DNA of 64,000 bases from G963665495 sp963677785. Lineage in GTDB: Bacteria > Desulfobacterota > Desulfovibrionia > Desulfovibrionales > Desulfovibrionaceae. Made by a program: the position numbers and the translations under genes. The stretch is taken from the NCBI GenBank assembly GCA_963677785.2, contig CAXXDH010000003.1:868001-932000 (forward strand), given 5' to 3'. The notes beneath the pieces are model-generated. The model was not told the DNA's origin and made no database searches. It saw only the letters and a list, made by a program, of their open reading frames with translations. Below, piece by piece: positions 52,799 through 63,300 of this stretch (positions are counted from its first letter, which is position 1; every line of letters starts with the position of its first letter).

Positions 52799-53914
52799 AT
52801 GTCCCAACCGTCCCCCAATGCCCAGGCTTATTTGGAAGTCCGCGACGTATCCAAGATGTTCGGCTCGTTTGCGGCCCTGAAAAACGTCAGTTTCAGCGCT
52901 GAAAAAGGCGAATTCATCTCCATTCTGGGCCCCAGCGGCTGCGGCAAGACAACCATGCTGCGGCTCGTAGCCGGACTCGAACCCCAGACTTCGGGGGTGG
53001 TGCGTATCGAGGGACAGGACGTCTCGCGCCTGCCTGTCTCCAAGCGCAACGTGGGCATCGTGTTCCAGAGCTACGCCCTGTTTCCCAACCTCACCGCCGC
53101 CCAGAACGTGGCCTACGGCCTGACCGGAAAAGGCATGCAGCGCGAAAAGATTCAGCAGCGGGTGCATGAGCTCATGAAACTGGTGGGGCTTGCGGGTTTG
53201 GGCGAAAAATTTCCCACACAGCTTTCGGGCGGCCAGCAGCAGCGCGTGGCCCTGGCCAGAGCCATGGCTCTGTCGCCCAATCTGCTGCTTCTGGACGAAC
53301 CCCTTTCCGCACTGGACGCCAAAGTCCGCGTCAAGCTGCGCTCCGAGATCCGCGACCTGCAGCGCCGCCTGGGGGTCACCACCATCATGGTCACCCACGA
53401 CCAGGAAGAGGCCCTGACCATGGCCGACCGGATTCTGGTCATGGACCAGGGGGAACTGGTGCAGAACGGGACGCCCCACGAGATCTACGACTGCCCGGCC
53501 ACCCCTTTTGTGGCCTCGTTCATCGGTTCCATGAATTTCATCCCCGGCGTCACCAAGGAAGCCGGCGGCCTGCTGCGCCTGGGCGACTCGCACCTGCTGG
53601 CGCTTAACACTGAAGCCGTTCCCCAGGGAGCCCAGGCCCTGGTCGCCATCCGACCGGAGGACGTACGTATCAACCCCAACGGCTCGGCCGGGCCAAACGC
53701 CTTTCATGCCACCATTCTGGACATGGAATACAAGGGCGCCAGCATCCGCATCCGCTTCAAACCCACCGAGCTCTCCACAAAGCCGATCATCGAAGCCGAA
53801 GTGCCCACCGGGCATGTCCGCAACCTGCAGCTCGCCGCGGGCAAAGGCGCGGTCATCGATCTACCGGAAGACCGTATCCGGGTCTATTCTCCGCAGGAGG
53901 CGCTCAATGGCTGA
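52799..53914 (+). CDS. phnT: AEP ABC transporter ATP-binding protein
   Basis: 371 residues from ATG 52799 (GAGGA upstream). Walker A GPSGCGKTTMLRLVAG, Q-loop VGIVFQSYALFPNLT, signature LSGGQQQRVALARAM, Walker B LLLLDEPLSALD, switch MVTHDQEEAL, plus a C-terminal TOBE/OB regulatory extension (about 240-365). It is of the PotA/FbpC class. It overlaps the permease start by 8 bp, so the subunits are coupled. Confidence 0.93.
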   Translation: MSQPSPNAQAYLEVRDVSKMFGSFAALKNVSFSAEKGEFISILGPSGCGKTTMLRLVAGLEPQTSGVVRIEGQDVSRLPVSKRNVGIVFQSYALFPNLTAAQNVAYGLTGKGMQREKIQQRVHELMKLVGLAGLGEKFPTQLSGGQQQRVALARAMALSPNLLLLDEPLSALDAKVRVKLRSEIRDLQRRLGVTTIMVTHDQEEALTMADRILVMDQGELVQNGTPHEIYDCPATPFVASFIGSMNFIPGVTKEAGGLLRLGDSHLLALNTEAVPQGAQALVAIRPEDVRINPNGSAGPNAFHATILDMEYKGASIRIRFKPTELSTKPIIEAEVPTGHVRNLQLAAGKGAVIDLPEDRIRVYSPQEALNG

Positions 53915-55679
53915 TGCCTCAGTCGCCCCTGCCGCCCCTGTTGCCATGGAAAGCGTACGTCCGGGCTTCTGGGAAACCCTGGACACGGAAGCCTGGATCC
54001 GGCGCGGCCTGATCGGGCTGCTCTGCCTCTGGATGCTCGCCGTGGTGGTGCTGCCCCTGGCCACCCTGCTTTCCAAAAGCCTGATGGACCAGCACGGCCG
54101 GTTCGTGGGCCTGGCCAATTTCATTCTCTATTTTCAGACGCCCGCGCTTTCCAGTTCGCTGGGCAACAGTCTCTACGTGGCCGTGTTCACCACCATCACG
54201 TCCGTGGTGCTCGGGTTCGCCTTTGCCTATGCCCTGACGCGTACGTGCTTGCCCGCCAAAGGCTTTTTCAAAAGCGTGGCCCTGTCCCCCATTTTCGCGC
54301 CAACCCTGCTCAACGGCATCGCCCTGGTCTACCTGTTCGGACGCAAAGGTTTGATCACGCGCGGCTTTTTCGGCGCCATTCCGGGATTGAACATCGATCT
54401 TTACGGGCCGGTGGGCATTGTCATCTCGGAAGTCATCTTCACATTTCCCCAGGCCGTGCTGATTCTGAGCATCGCCCTGTCCATGACAGACGCGCGCCTG
54501 TACGAGGCCTCCGAGTCCCTTGGCGCATCCAAACTGCGCACTTTTTTCACGGTCACCATACCATCCGTCAAATACGGTCTGATCAGCGCGGTTTTTGTCT
54601 GTTTTATCCTTGCGTTCACAGACTTCGGCGCGCCCAAGGTGGTGGGCGGCAACTACAACATCCTGGCCACGGACATCTACAAGCAGGTCATCGGCCAGCA
54701 GAATTTCGTCATGGGCGCCGTGGTCAGCGTGGTATTGCTGGTGCCCACGGTGCTGGCCTTTATCGCGGACCGTATCGTGCAGCGGCGGCAGGTTTCCATG
54801 ATCCAGGCCAAATCCGTGCCCCTGGCGCCCAAGTCCGACCCCCTGCGCGACCGTCTTTTCCTGGGCTTTTGCGGATGCATCTCTTTTCTGATCATCGCCT
54901 TCTACAGCACCGCGCTCTTTGCCTCGCTGGTCAAGGTCTGGCCCTACAATCTCTCCCTGGGCTTTTCCAATTACGTGTTCACCGGCACGGGCGGCGGCGG
55001 ATACGCGGCCTTTTTCAATTCCATCCGAATGGCCGCCTACTCGGCGATACTGGGCGTATGCCTGACCTTTGCCAGCGCCTACCTGATCGAAAAAACGCGC
55101 GGACTGCGTCCCTTGCGCTTCGTGGCCTATTTTCTGTCCATCCTGCCCCTGGCGCTGCCCGGCCTGGTCATCGGCCTGGCCTACATCTTTTTCTTCAACG
55201 CGCCAGGCTGGACCATCTGGGGCGTCACCATCCCCAATCCGCTGAACTTCCTCTACGGAACCATGGGCATTCTGGTCATGAGCAACATCGTGCATTTCTA
55301 TACGGTCAGCTTTCTCACGGCCACCACGGCGCTCAAACAACTGGACAAGGAGTTCGAGACCGTTTCCGAATCCATGGGCGTGCCCTTTTACAAAACCTTT
55401 TTCCGGGTCACGGTGCCGGTCTGCCTTCCGGCCATCCTGGAAATCTGCCTGTATTATTTCGTCAATTCCATGGCCACCGTATCCGCGGTGATTTTTCTGT
55501 ACTCCGCGGACACCAAGCTGGCCTCCGTGGCTGTGGCCAACATGGACGACGCCGGAGACATCGCACCGGCCTGCGCCATGGCCATCCTGATCATCCTGAC
55601 AAACATCCTCGTACGGGGGGGCTACAGCTGGGGCACCAAAGGACTGCGCAAAAAAGCCCAGGCCTGGACCAGCCGCTGA
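53907..55679 (+). CDS. phnU: AEP ABC transporter permease, fused two-module type
   Basis: 590 residues from ATG 53907 (AGGAGG upstream). Two permease modules of about 6 helices each are fused, as in Fe3+-type importers: module 1 with EAA loop ASESLGASKLRTFFTVTIPS, module 2 with VSESMGVPFYKTFFRVTVPV. It follows the ATPase in overlap and precedes phnX by 100 bp, completing the AEP importer. The fused permease form is the usual one for this subfamily. Confidence 0.92.
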   Translation: MADASVAPAAPVAMESVRPGFWETLDTEAWIRRGLIGLLCLWMLAVVVLPLATLLSKSLMDQHGRFVGLANFILYFQTPALSSSLGNSLYVAVFTTITSVVLGFAFAYALTRTCLPAKGFFKSVALSPIFAPTLLNGIALVYLFGRKGLITRGFFGAIPGLNIDLYGPVGIVISEVIFTFPQAVLILSIALSMTDARLYEASESLGASKLRTFFTVTIPSVKYGLISAVFVCFILAFTDFGAPKVVGGNYNILATDIYKQVIGQQNFVMGAVVSVVLLVPTVLAFIADRIVQRRQVSMIQAKSVPLAPKSDPLRDRLFLGFCGCISFLIIAFYSTALFASLVKVWPYNLSLGFSNYVFTGTGGGGYAAFFNSIRMAAYSAILGVCLTFASAYLIEKTRGLRPLRFVAYFLSILPLALPGLVIGLAYIFFFNAPGWTIWGVTIPNPLNFLYGTMGILVMSNIVHFYTVSFLTATTALKQLDKEFETVSESMGVPFYKTFFRVTVPVCLPAILEICLYYFVNSMATVSAVIFLYSADTKLASVAVANMDDAGDIAPACAMAILIILTNILVRGGYSWGTKGLRKKAQAWTSR

Positions 55680-55779
55680 TCTCCGGACGAACAAGCAGCG
55701 AACCAGGGGAATACCGTACGCGCTGACGTTACAAACCAGTGCCGAATGCAACCATTCCGCAACAAAAAGGAGTCATTTC

Positions 55780-56619
55780 ATGGATATTTTCATCAAAAAC
55801 AAACACTACACCGGCGACATCCGGGGCGTGGTGTTGGACTGGGCGGGCACGGCCGTGGATTACGGCTGCCTAGGGCCCGTTTCCGTGTTTCTGGAAGTCT
55901 TTGCCAAACAAGGCGTGGAAGCCAGCCTGGCCGAAGCTCGCGCGTTCATGGGGCTGATGAAAAAAGACCACATCCGCGGCATGTGCAATACGCCCTCCGT
56001 GGCCGACAAATGGGAAGCCGCGCACGGCCGCAGGCCGGACGAAAACGACGTGGACCGGATGTACGCGGACACCGAACCCATGATGGTGGCAATCCTGAAC
56101 CGTTTTGCCGATCCGGTGCCCGGGCTGCTGGAAACCGTTGAGTGCTTCCGCGCCATGGACGTCAAAATCGGCTCCTGCACCGGCTACACCGGCCCCATGA
56201 TGGACGTGCTCGTGCCCGAGGCCGCCAAAAAAGGCTATTCCCCGGACGCCATCGTCTGCTCATCGGACGTACGCGCCGGACGCCCCTACCCCTGGATGTG
56301 CTACCAGAACGCCATGAACCTCGAGATCTACCCCATGGAGGCCATGGTCAAAATCGGCGACACGGTCAGCGACATTCAGGAAGGCCTCAACGCCGGCATG
56401 TGGACCATCGGCCTGAGCCGCTCGGGCAACGAACTGGGCCTCTCCAAGGAAGAAGCCGATAACCTGCCACCGGAAGAGCTCAACGAAAAGCTACGCCAGA
56501 TCGAACAGCGCTTCCTGGACACCGGCGTCCACTTCGTGGCCGAAGACATCAGCCACTGCCCGGCCATCATCGAAAAAATCAACGACCTGCTCTCCCAGGG
56601 CGCAGTGCCATTGGCTTAA
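55780..56619 (+). CDS. phnX: phosphonoacetaldehyde hydrolase
   Basis: 279 residues, AAAAAGGAG before the ATG. HAD-type nucleophile motif DWAGT (20-24), Schiff-base Lys in MGLMKKDHIRG (K61), GSCTGYTGPMMDVL, SSDVRAGRPYPWM, and KIGDTVSDIQEGLNAGMW with the acidic metal site. It cleaves phosphonoacetaldehyde to acetaldehyde and phosphate. Together with phnW next door this completes AEP breakdown. Confidence 0.97.
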   Translation: MDIFIKNKHYTGDIRGVVLDWAGTAVDYGCLGPVSVFLEVFAKQGVEASLAEARAFMGLMKKDHIRGMCNTPSVADKWEAAHGRRPDENDVDRMYADTEPMMVAILNRFADPVPGLLETVECFRAMDVKIGSCTGYTGPMMDVLVPEAAKKGYSPDAIVCSSDVRAGRPYPWMCYQNAMNLEIYPMEAMVKIGDTVSDIQEGLNAGMWTIGLSRSGNELGLSKEEADNLPPEELNEKLRQIEQRFLDTGVHFVAEDISHCPAIIEKINDLLSQGAVPLA

Positions 56620-56620
56620 A

Positions 56621-56648
56621 GAAGCCTCCGGCGGCTTAAGGAACCTTT
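56621..56648. repeat. REP-like element, single arm, copy 3
   Basis: GAAGCCTCCGGCGGCTTAAGGAACC matches the module of the 30.7-kb element (GCCTCCGGCG, AAGGAACC) but lacks the opposite arm. It lies between phnX and phnW. Confidence 0.5.
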
Positions 56649-56680
56649 AGCTAATACAACAAGTAGCGGAGGAATGAGGT

Positions 56681-57823
56681 ATGAACGACGTACTTTTGCC
56701 CGACAATCCGTACTTTTTACTTACGCCCGGGCCCCTGTCCACCACCAAGAGCGTCAAAGCCGTGATGCTGCGCGACTGGTGCACCTGGGACCGGGAATAC
56801 AACGACATCGTCCAGGAGATCCGCGCGCGACTGGCGGCCATGGCTACGAATAATCCGGGTAGCCCGGACAAGCCGGAGTATACGGCCGTGCTCATGCAGG
56901 GCAGCGGCACTTTTGCTGTGGAAGCCACCTTGGGTACGGCGGTTCCGCGCGACGGCAAGTTGCTGGTGCTGGCCAACGGACAGTACGGTACGCGTATGGC
57001 GCAAATCGCGCGGCGTACCGGCATTGCGTACGTGGTGATAGATTCGGGCGAAACCGGCAGGCCGGACCAGGAACGGCTGCAGCTGGCCCTGCGCAACGAT
57101 CCGGCCATCAGCCATGTGGCGGTGGTGCATTGCGAAACCACCACCGGTATGCTCAATCCCATTGCGGAAATCGGAAAAATCGTCCGCCAGGCCGGACGCA
57201 GTTACATTGTGGACGCCATGAGCAGCTTTGGCGGCATTCCGCTGGATGCGGCGGCCATTGGCGCGGATTACGTGGTCTCTAGCGCCAACAAATGCATCCA
57301 GGGCGTGCCGGGATTCGGTTTTGTGGTGGCCAGGCGCGGAGCCCTGGAACTCTGCGCCGGGCGCGCCCGTTCGCTCAGCCTGGATCTTTACGACCAGTGG
57401 TACGAGATGGAGCACAAGGGGGGGAAATGGCGCTTCACCTCGCCGACCCACGTGGTCCGGGCCTTTGCCCAGGCCCTGACCGAACTGGAAGCCGAGGGCG
57501 GGGTTGCCGCACGCCACGAGCGCTATTGCGAAAACCACCGGATCCTGGTGGAAGGCATGCGCGCCCTGGGGTTTGAATGCCTGCTGCCCGACGCCTGGCA
57601 GTCGCCCATCATCACGTCCTTTTACAACCCCAAGAGCCAAGCCTACAACTTCGGCGATTTTTACGCCCGGCTCAAGCAAAAAGGCTTTGTAATCTATCCG
57701 GGCAAGGTCACCGGCGCGGATACCTTCCGGATCGGCAACATCGGCCATGTGTTTCCGGAGGACATCCGCAAGCTGCTCGCCGCCGTGGAGCAGTCCATGT
57801 ATTGGAAAACAGCGGCGGCCTGA
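56681..57823 (+). CDS. phnW: 2-aminoethylphosphonate:pyruvate transaminase
   Basis: 380 residues with GGAGGAATGAGGT before the ATG. Fold-type I PLP enzyme: LLTPGPLSTTKSVKAVMLRD, CETTTGMLNPI, VDAMSSFGGIPLD (PLP Asp), PLP Lys204 in SSANKCIQGVPGFGF. It transfers the AEP amino group to pyruvate, giving phosphonoacetaldehyde and alanine, and feeds PhnX. It is the last gene of the plus-strand AEP run and converges with the MocR gene. Confidence 0.97.
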   Translation: MNDVLLPDNPYFLLTPGPLSTTKSVKAVMLRDWCTWDREYNDIVQEIRARLAAMATNNPGSPDKPEYTAVLMQGSGTFAVEATLGTAVPRDGKLLVLANGQYGTRMAQIARRTGIAYVVIDSGETGRPDQERLQLALRNDPAISHVAVVHCETTTGMLNPIAEIGKIVRQAGRSYIVDAMSSFGGIPLDAAAIGADYVVSSANKCIQGVPGFGFVVARRGALELCAGRARSLSLDLYDQWYEMEHKGGKWRFTSPTHVVRAFAQALTELEAEGGVAARHERYCENHRILVEGMRALGFECLLPDAWQSPIITSFYNPKSQAYNFGDFYARLKQKGFVIYPGKVTGADTFRIGNIGHVFPEDIRKLLAAVEQSMYWKTAAA

Positions 57824-57842
57824 GGTCCGGATGCGTCCGGGC

Positions 57843-59288
57843 TCACTGCCTGGCCATCTTCCTGACCAGTTCGCCCAGCAGGGCCACGGCGTCTTCGGAC
57901 TGTTCGTCCCAGATGCCTTTGCTGTTCAGGCGAATATAGTTCTTGAAGGTGTCGGAAAAGGACAGAATGCTGCCCGGCACCACATAAATACCTTGTTTTC
58001 TGGCCTTGAAAAACAGTTCGCTGGAGTCCACCTGGCTGGGGAGCCTGACCCACATGTTCATGCTCCCCGACGGGCGGACGGCGCAGGTGCCCTCAGGAAA
58101 ATGGTGGCCGATGCTGCAGTACAGCGAGGACATGGCCCGTGACAGCCGCTGGCGCAGCGGCTTAAGGTGGCGCTCGTACTCGCCTTTGCGCATGAACTCG
58201 CCCAGGGCCATCTGCGCCGGGGTGGAGGGCATGATGCCGGTCATGTCCCGAACCTGGCGAACCTGGTCCATGAATTTTCCGGGAATAAGCCAGCCGATAC
58301 GGTAGCCGGGAGAGACCGTCTTGGAGAAGGACGAACAACTCGCCACGAGCCCCTCGGTGTCGAAATTCTTGCAAAGTGTGGGACGCCGCTCCCCGAAAAA
58401 CAAATTGCCGTAAACATCGTCCTCTATCAAGGGAACCTGCTTTTTGCGCAACAATTCCACCAGTTCCTGCTTTTTTTCATCGGACATCAGACTGCCGTCC
58501 ACATGATAATTGGTGATAAATACGCAGGCCCGGATGTTGTAGTCGTCTATGGCTTTGGCCACCAGCTCCACCGAGACCCCGTCCTGGGCACAGGAGGGAA
58601 TCTCTATGGCCCGGAGCCCCATCAGCTCGACCATCTGCAGATAGACCATGAAGGTAGGCGACTGCACGAGAATGGCGTCGCCCGGACGGGTCAGCACGCG
58701 CAGCAGCAGCGAGATGCTGTCCATGGCGCCGGAAGTGATCATGATGTCGTCAGGCGCAACAACGGCTCCGACCTCCATACAGCGTACGGCGATCTGCCTG
58801 CGCAGCTCCTGGTTGCCCAATGGATCGTCCAGAAGCACGGACTCTTGCGGATTTTCCTGAACCGTGGAGCGCAGCACCTTGGCCAGGCAGCGCCCCGCCA
58901 GCAGACTTTTGTCCGGACACGGATAGACAAAGGGATCGCCGTCCTTGCGCTGGCAAATGTTCACAGTGGCTTTGAGCACGCCCGGACGGCTCAGATCGAT
59001 CTCTTCCGGCCTGGCATAGGGGCACAGACTGGGGGCGGGCAACGCGTTGTAATCCGCCCGGACAAAAAAACCGGACCGCTCCCTGGCCTCCAGCACGCCC
59101 TGCTGTTCCAAAGCCGCGTATGCCTGCGCAACCGTGGGCACGCTCACCTGGAACTGTTTGCCGATTTTCCTCAGGGACGGCAGCTTGTCGCCAGGCTGCA
59201 ACTGTCCGGATTCAATCATCTCCAGCAACTGTTTTTCGATCCGCGCGTAGCGAAACGCAGGACCGCCGGATGGGGCTCTGTCGGACAT
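57843..59288 (-). CDS. MocR/PdxR-type GntR regulator with aminotransferase domain
   Basis: 481 residues: GntR winged helix (12-78; LQPGDKLPSLRKIGKQFQVS) fused to a fold-type I aminotransferase-like domain (about 110-475; YPCPDKSLLAGR, DDIMITSGAMDSISLLLRVL, SFSKTVSPGYRIGW with PLP Lys323). MocR proteins sense PLP or an amino compound bound to it. It lies between the AEP operon end and a divergent NHL gene; its target could be either. AEP-pathway control by MocR-type proteins is known in some bacteria, so this is plausible but unproven. Confidence 0.9.
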   Translation of the reverse strand: MSDRAPSGGPAFRYARIEKQLLEMIESGQLQPGDKLPSLRKIGKQFQVSVPTVAQAYAALEQQGVLEARERSGFFVRADYNALPAPSLCPYARPEEIDLSRPGVLKATVNICQRKDGDPFVYPCPDKSLLAGRCLAKVLRSTVQENPQESVLLDDPLGNQELRRQIAVRCMEVGAVVAPDDIMITSGAMDSISLLLRVLTRPGDAILVQSPTFMVYLQMVELMGLRAIEIPSCAQDGVSVELVAKAIDDYNIRACVFITNYHVDGSLMSDEKKQELVELLRKKQVPLIEDDVYGNLFFGERRPTLCKNFDTEGLVASCSSFSKTVSPGYRIGWLIPGKFMDQVRQVRDMTGIMPSTPAQMALGEFMRKGEYERHLKPLRQRLSRAMSSLYCSIGHHFPEGTCAVRPSGSMNMWVRLPSQVDSSELFFKARKQGIYVVPGSILSFSDTFKNYIRLNSKGIWDEQSEDAVALLGELVRKMARQ

Positions 59289-59307
59289 TACTGTATCACT
59301 CCAGCAT

Positions 59308-59357
59308 AACTGTTAAGTAAGCAATTATAAAAAACTGTGTCTGTTCAAATAACAGTT
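59308..59357. promoter_or_regulatory. spaced inverted repeat in the mocR/NHL divergent region
   Basis: AACTGTTA (59308-59315) and TAACAGTT (59350-59357) form a perfect 8-bp dyad separated by 34 bp, between the divergent mocR and NHL genes. A plausible site for the MocR protein. Confidence 0.4.
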
Positions 59358-59408
59358 GATTGCGTAGGAGTAAAGCCTGGAAACAACCACTAGCAGGAGG
59401 ATACGGTC

Positions 59409-60311
59409 ATGTTTCTGCGGCACGGTTCACAACACACCGGCAATAAGGTCCGGCTGTGCCTGGCGAGAATTTTATCGGCAGTGCTGCTGTTGGCTTGCTG
59501 CGCGTGCCAAAACGCGCAAGCGCTCAAGCCAGAAGTGCTGCTGACGGGTTTGGCAAAGCCGGGAGCGTTGGTGTTCGACAACTATTGCCGGTTATACATT
59601 GCGGAATCCGGCAACGGACGGGTGCTGGCGCTGCACCCCGGTTCCAGCGAGCTGATCGTTGTCAGCGATGGGTTCCATGGGCTGACGGATCTTGCCATTG
59701 ACCGCGAGAACACCTTGTATGTCGCTTCCAAGGGAGCCGAGGGCCAGAGCTGCGTCTATTCAATCACTCCCTCGGGATATCGCAATTTATACTGCGATCA
59801 ACTGGAAGGCTCTTGCGGTTTGAGCGTGGATCGCTACGGCTGCCTGCTCATTGCGGAGAGCAGCTCCGGCAGAGTGCTGCGCATCAGCGAAACCGGAGGT
59901 AGGGAAATCATCAAACAAGGCCTGCAAACGCCAAAACGGGTACTGGATATTCACGGCAATCTGGTGTTCGTCTGCGTTCGCGGACTGTATACGGATCTTC
60001 CCGGCAGAATCTGCGGCATACTCAGCCACGTTCCGGGCTTATACAACGGCGCAGCCGCCTGTGCCAAAGACGGATCCACCTACATCCTGGACAGCTTCAG
60101 CAAACGTTTGCTGTGCTTTGACGGCAATGGGACCCTGCTGGCATCCGTGGATTGCGCGAACGCCGGGTTGGACGGAATCACGGCATTGGCTTGCGACAGA
60201 GACGGCGCACTGTACGCGGCCACAGCCACTGGCGAAATTCTGCTCCTGAAAGGAGCAGGGGTCAAAGAACTGCAGGCCGATGACTCTGCGATTCCGCAAC
60301 GACTCGGTTGA
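59409..60311 (+). CDS. exported NHL/SMP30-like beta-propeller protein
   Basis: 300 residues, AGGAGG before the ATG. Signal region (ARILSAVLLLACCACQNA) with Cys near a possible lipobox (LACCAC). Repeats of about 40 residues typical of NHL propellers: LAKPGALVFDNYCRLYIAES, HGLTDLAIDRENTLYVASK, SCGLSVDRYGCLLIAES, ITALACDRDGALYAAT. A sensing or binding role in the cell envelope is likely. Its 3' end overlaps the convergent histidine kinase gene by 50 bp. Confidence 0.75.
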   Translation: MFLRHGSQHTGNKVRLCLARILSAVLLLACCACQNAQALKPEVLLTGLAKPGALVFDNYCRLYIAESGNGRVLALHPGSSELIVVSDGFHGLTDLAIDRENTLYVASKGAEGQSCVYSITPSGYRNLYCDQLEGSCGLSVDRYGCLLIAESSSGRVLRISETGGREIIKQGLQTPKRVLDIHGNLVFVCVRGLYTDLPGRICGILSHVPGLYNGAAACAKDGSTYILDSFSKRLLCFDGNGTLLASVDCANAGLDGITALACDRDGALYAATATGEILLLKGAGVKELQADDSAIPQRLG

Positions 60312-63300
60312 TAGTATTGGACAGCTCCTTGAAATCAATGGGCTTGGCAAGGTAGGCGTTCACCCCTGCCTCCAGAATGTTCTTTCTCTCGTCTGCCAAG
60401 GCGTAAGCCGTCAGGGCGATGATCGGAATCCGGCGCTTGTCTTTGTATTCTGGAGAAATGCGAATGGCCTCGGTCACCTCCAGCCCATTGAGTCCGGGAA
60501 GCTGGATATCCATAAGAATGAGGCCGAAGTCTTCTTGCCGCAGCAGATCGAGAGCTTCTTCTCCGTCTTCGGCCACCTGAAGGTCAAAGCCCTCTCGTTC
60601 GAGGTATTCCTGCATGACTCGGCGATTGACGGCATCATCTTCCACAAGAAGAATACGCGTGGAACCGGAAGCAAAGGCGGACAGCTCTGCAACGTCCGCT
60701 TCCGGTTCCGACGCTGATTTTCTGAGCATCGGAACGCTGACATAAAATGTCGTTCCCACATTCTCTTCGCTGTCCACGGTCAACGTTCCCTGCATCAGGC
60801 CGACCAGCCGTTTGACAATGCTCAAGCCCAGCCCCGCCCCTTGATACTGGCGCGAATACACATCTCCATCCTGCGTAAAGCTTTCAAAAATATAGTTGAT
60901 CCTGCTTTCGGGGATGCCGATGCCCGTGTCCGCTATGATAAACAAGACCCAACAGACATTGTCCTTGATCACCGGCAGCAATTCGGCTTCCAGCGTAACA
61001 GAACCTGTTTTGGTGAATTTGATGGCATTGCCCACCAGATTGATCAGGACCTGGCGCAGCCGTTGTTCATCTCCCAGCAGCTGTTCGGGCATGGCCTCGT
61101 CGCAACGCACGGAAAATGCAAGTCCTGCCTGCCTGGCGGCCAGTCGAAACAGCTCTTCCACCGAACGCAGCAACTCTGTCAGAAAAAAAGGCTCTCTTTG
61201 GATGGATAATTTGTCGTTTTCAAGCCGCGACAGATCGATCAAGTCTCCCAACAGACGCGTCAGCCTTTTGCTGGAAAGCATGGCCGTATCAATATACTTA
61301 GTCTGTTCTTCACTCAGGGGCGTATCCTGAATAAGCTGCAGCATGCCCATGATGCCGTTCAAGGGCGTTCTCAGTTCGTGGCTCATGTTGGCAAGAAATT
61401 CGGTTTTGCTCCGGTTGGCTATTTCCGCCTGATCCTTGGCGATACGCAGCTCTTCCTCGGCTTTTTTGCGTTCAGTGATGTCCATTGCCAGCACAATTAC
61501 CATATCTTCGGGAACATAGGCGAAATGGCATTCCATCACATGCAGCATACCGGTGTAGGGATGTACGATACGCATTTCCCGGTGGTCACGGCCTTTGGAA
61601 TGAAACACCATGCGCAGGTGATCATCGAAGGGAACAGTGTCGGTCTGTACGTCTTTGGCGTTGATCCCGACTCCTTTGTTTTCCCAATCCCGCGTGGCGC
61701 GTACGCCTTCCGTATTGTATTCCACCAGGATAAACTGGCCGTTCTGCAGCTGCCAAAGATACGCCTGCAAAGGATTGTCCTCAAAAAGAGCCCGAAAGCG
61801 TTCTTCACTGGCTTTGAGCGCTTCCATGGCCCGTTTCCGCTCGGTGACATCTTCCACCAGCGTTAAAACATAGGCCCTGCCGTCCAGACGGAACATGTTG
61901 GCTTTGATATAGACATCCCGCATCTCGCCGGATTTGGTTCTGTATTGGCTGTAAAAGGTATCCCCGCCACTGGTGAATACCGTACCGATGCGCGAATTGA
62001 TGGTCGCCCGGCTTTGCGTGGTGTCGATTTCAAAAATGGTCAGGTCCTGCAATTCGTCATCCGTATACCCGAGCATGTTCACAGCCTGTCTGTTGCTTTC
62101 AAGAATACCGCCGTTACGCGGATCGAAAAGCAGAATAGCCTCGGCTGCCTGCTCGAAAATAGTACGGAATTTATACTCGCTTTCCGCCAACCTGCTTTCT
62201 GTTTCCGAGCGTTCGCTGATTTCCCGTTCCAGCTGTTCATTGCTCACCCGGAGCTCTTCGGTCCGTTCCTGGACGTGCTGCTCCAGCAGCTCATGCGCCT
62301 TGGTCAATGCGGCTTCGGCCTGCTGCCGAATGGCCACCTCACGCGCCAGTTTACGGTTCCAGTAGAGAATCAGGGCAAGAACAAAAACAAGAAACAGTCC
62401 CGCCAGAGCCGCGTTGAACAGCCATTTCTTCCATGCACCGGGGCTGTGCTGCATGGATGTCCATTTGGTGATGATCGCATCCCATTGTTTGTGTGAAACA
62501 GTCTGGATCAAGGAATTCATGAGCGTGACCAGCTCCGCATTGTTGTCTGTCGACGTCAGACGGATGGAAAGCACAGGCTCATTGAGAGATGCCGCCACGC
62601 GCAAATTGATGAGCTGGTTGTTCTGCACCTCGTACACCGCTGTGGGCAACGGTCCCAGATAGTCGCTGGCCACGTTCTCGCTTACCGCACGCAAAGCGTC
62701 TCCGGGCGTTTCCGTGCACAGGAGCACCGTGTCCGGGAAGTGTTTGTTCAAATACTCCTCGGCAATGGATTTGCGCGGTACGGCAACGGTCTCCTGCTTG
62801 AGTGAATCCAGATCGGAGACAAACGGCGAACCGATGCGATTCACGAGAACATAAGGCAGACGCAGCAGCGGCAGTGTCTGCAATCTTTCCGAGTCCTGCG
62901 CATCGGTTTCTCCCAGGAAGGAAACCGCCAGATCGGCTTTCTCGCCGGAACCGGGTTCCATAATACGCAGCTTTACCCCGGAAAGAGCGGTCAACAAGGA
63001 AAAGGCGTCCGGGATGATCCCCTTGACCTCGCCCTGCTCCGGGGGAAAGCACAGGGGCGGGGCGTATTCCGGCACTTGCACCCGGATGGGTCCGTGATCC
63101 TGCAGCCATTTCTTTTCTTTTTCCGAAATACGCAGAGCCTGGGGAAACGATGAGTAGAACTTTTGTCCAGGGTCCTGTACCCAACGGTTTTCGATTTCCG
63201 CCAGCTCGGAGCTGGAGATGGAGTCGAACCCCTGGTTTATCAACCGTACCAGATCCTGTTTGTCATGCCGTACGGCAGCTCTGAAATACTCCGAATAGAC

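Noticed and set aside
53919..55751. Minus-strand frame of 610 codons opposite the fused permease
   Set aside because: Antisense shadow with Gly/His/Gln-rich composition typical of high-GC complement frames.
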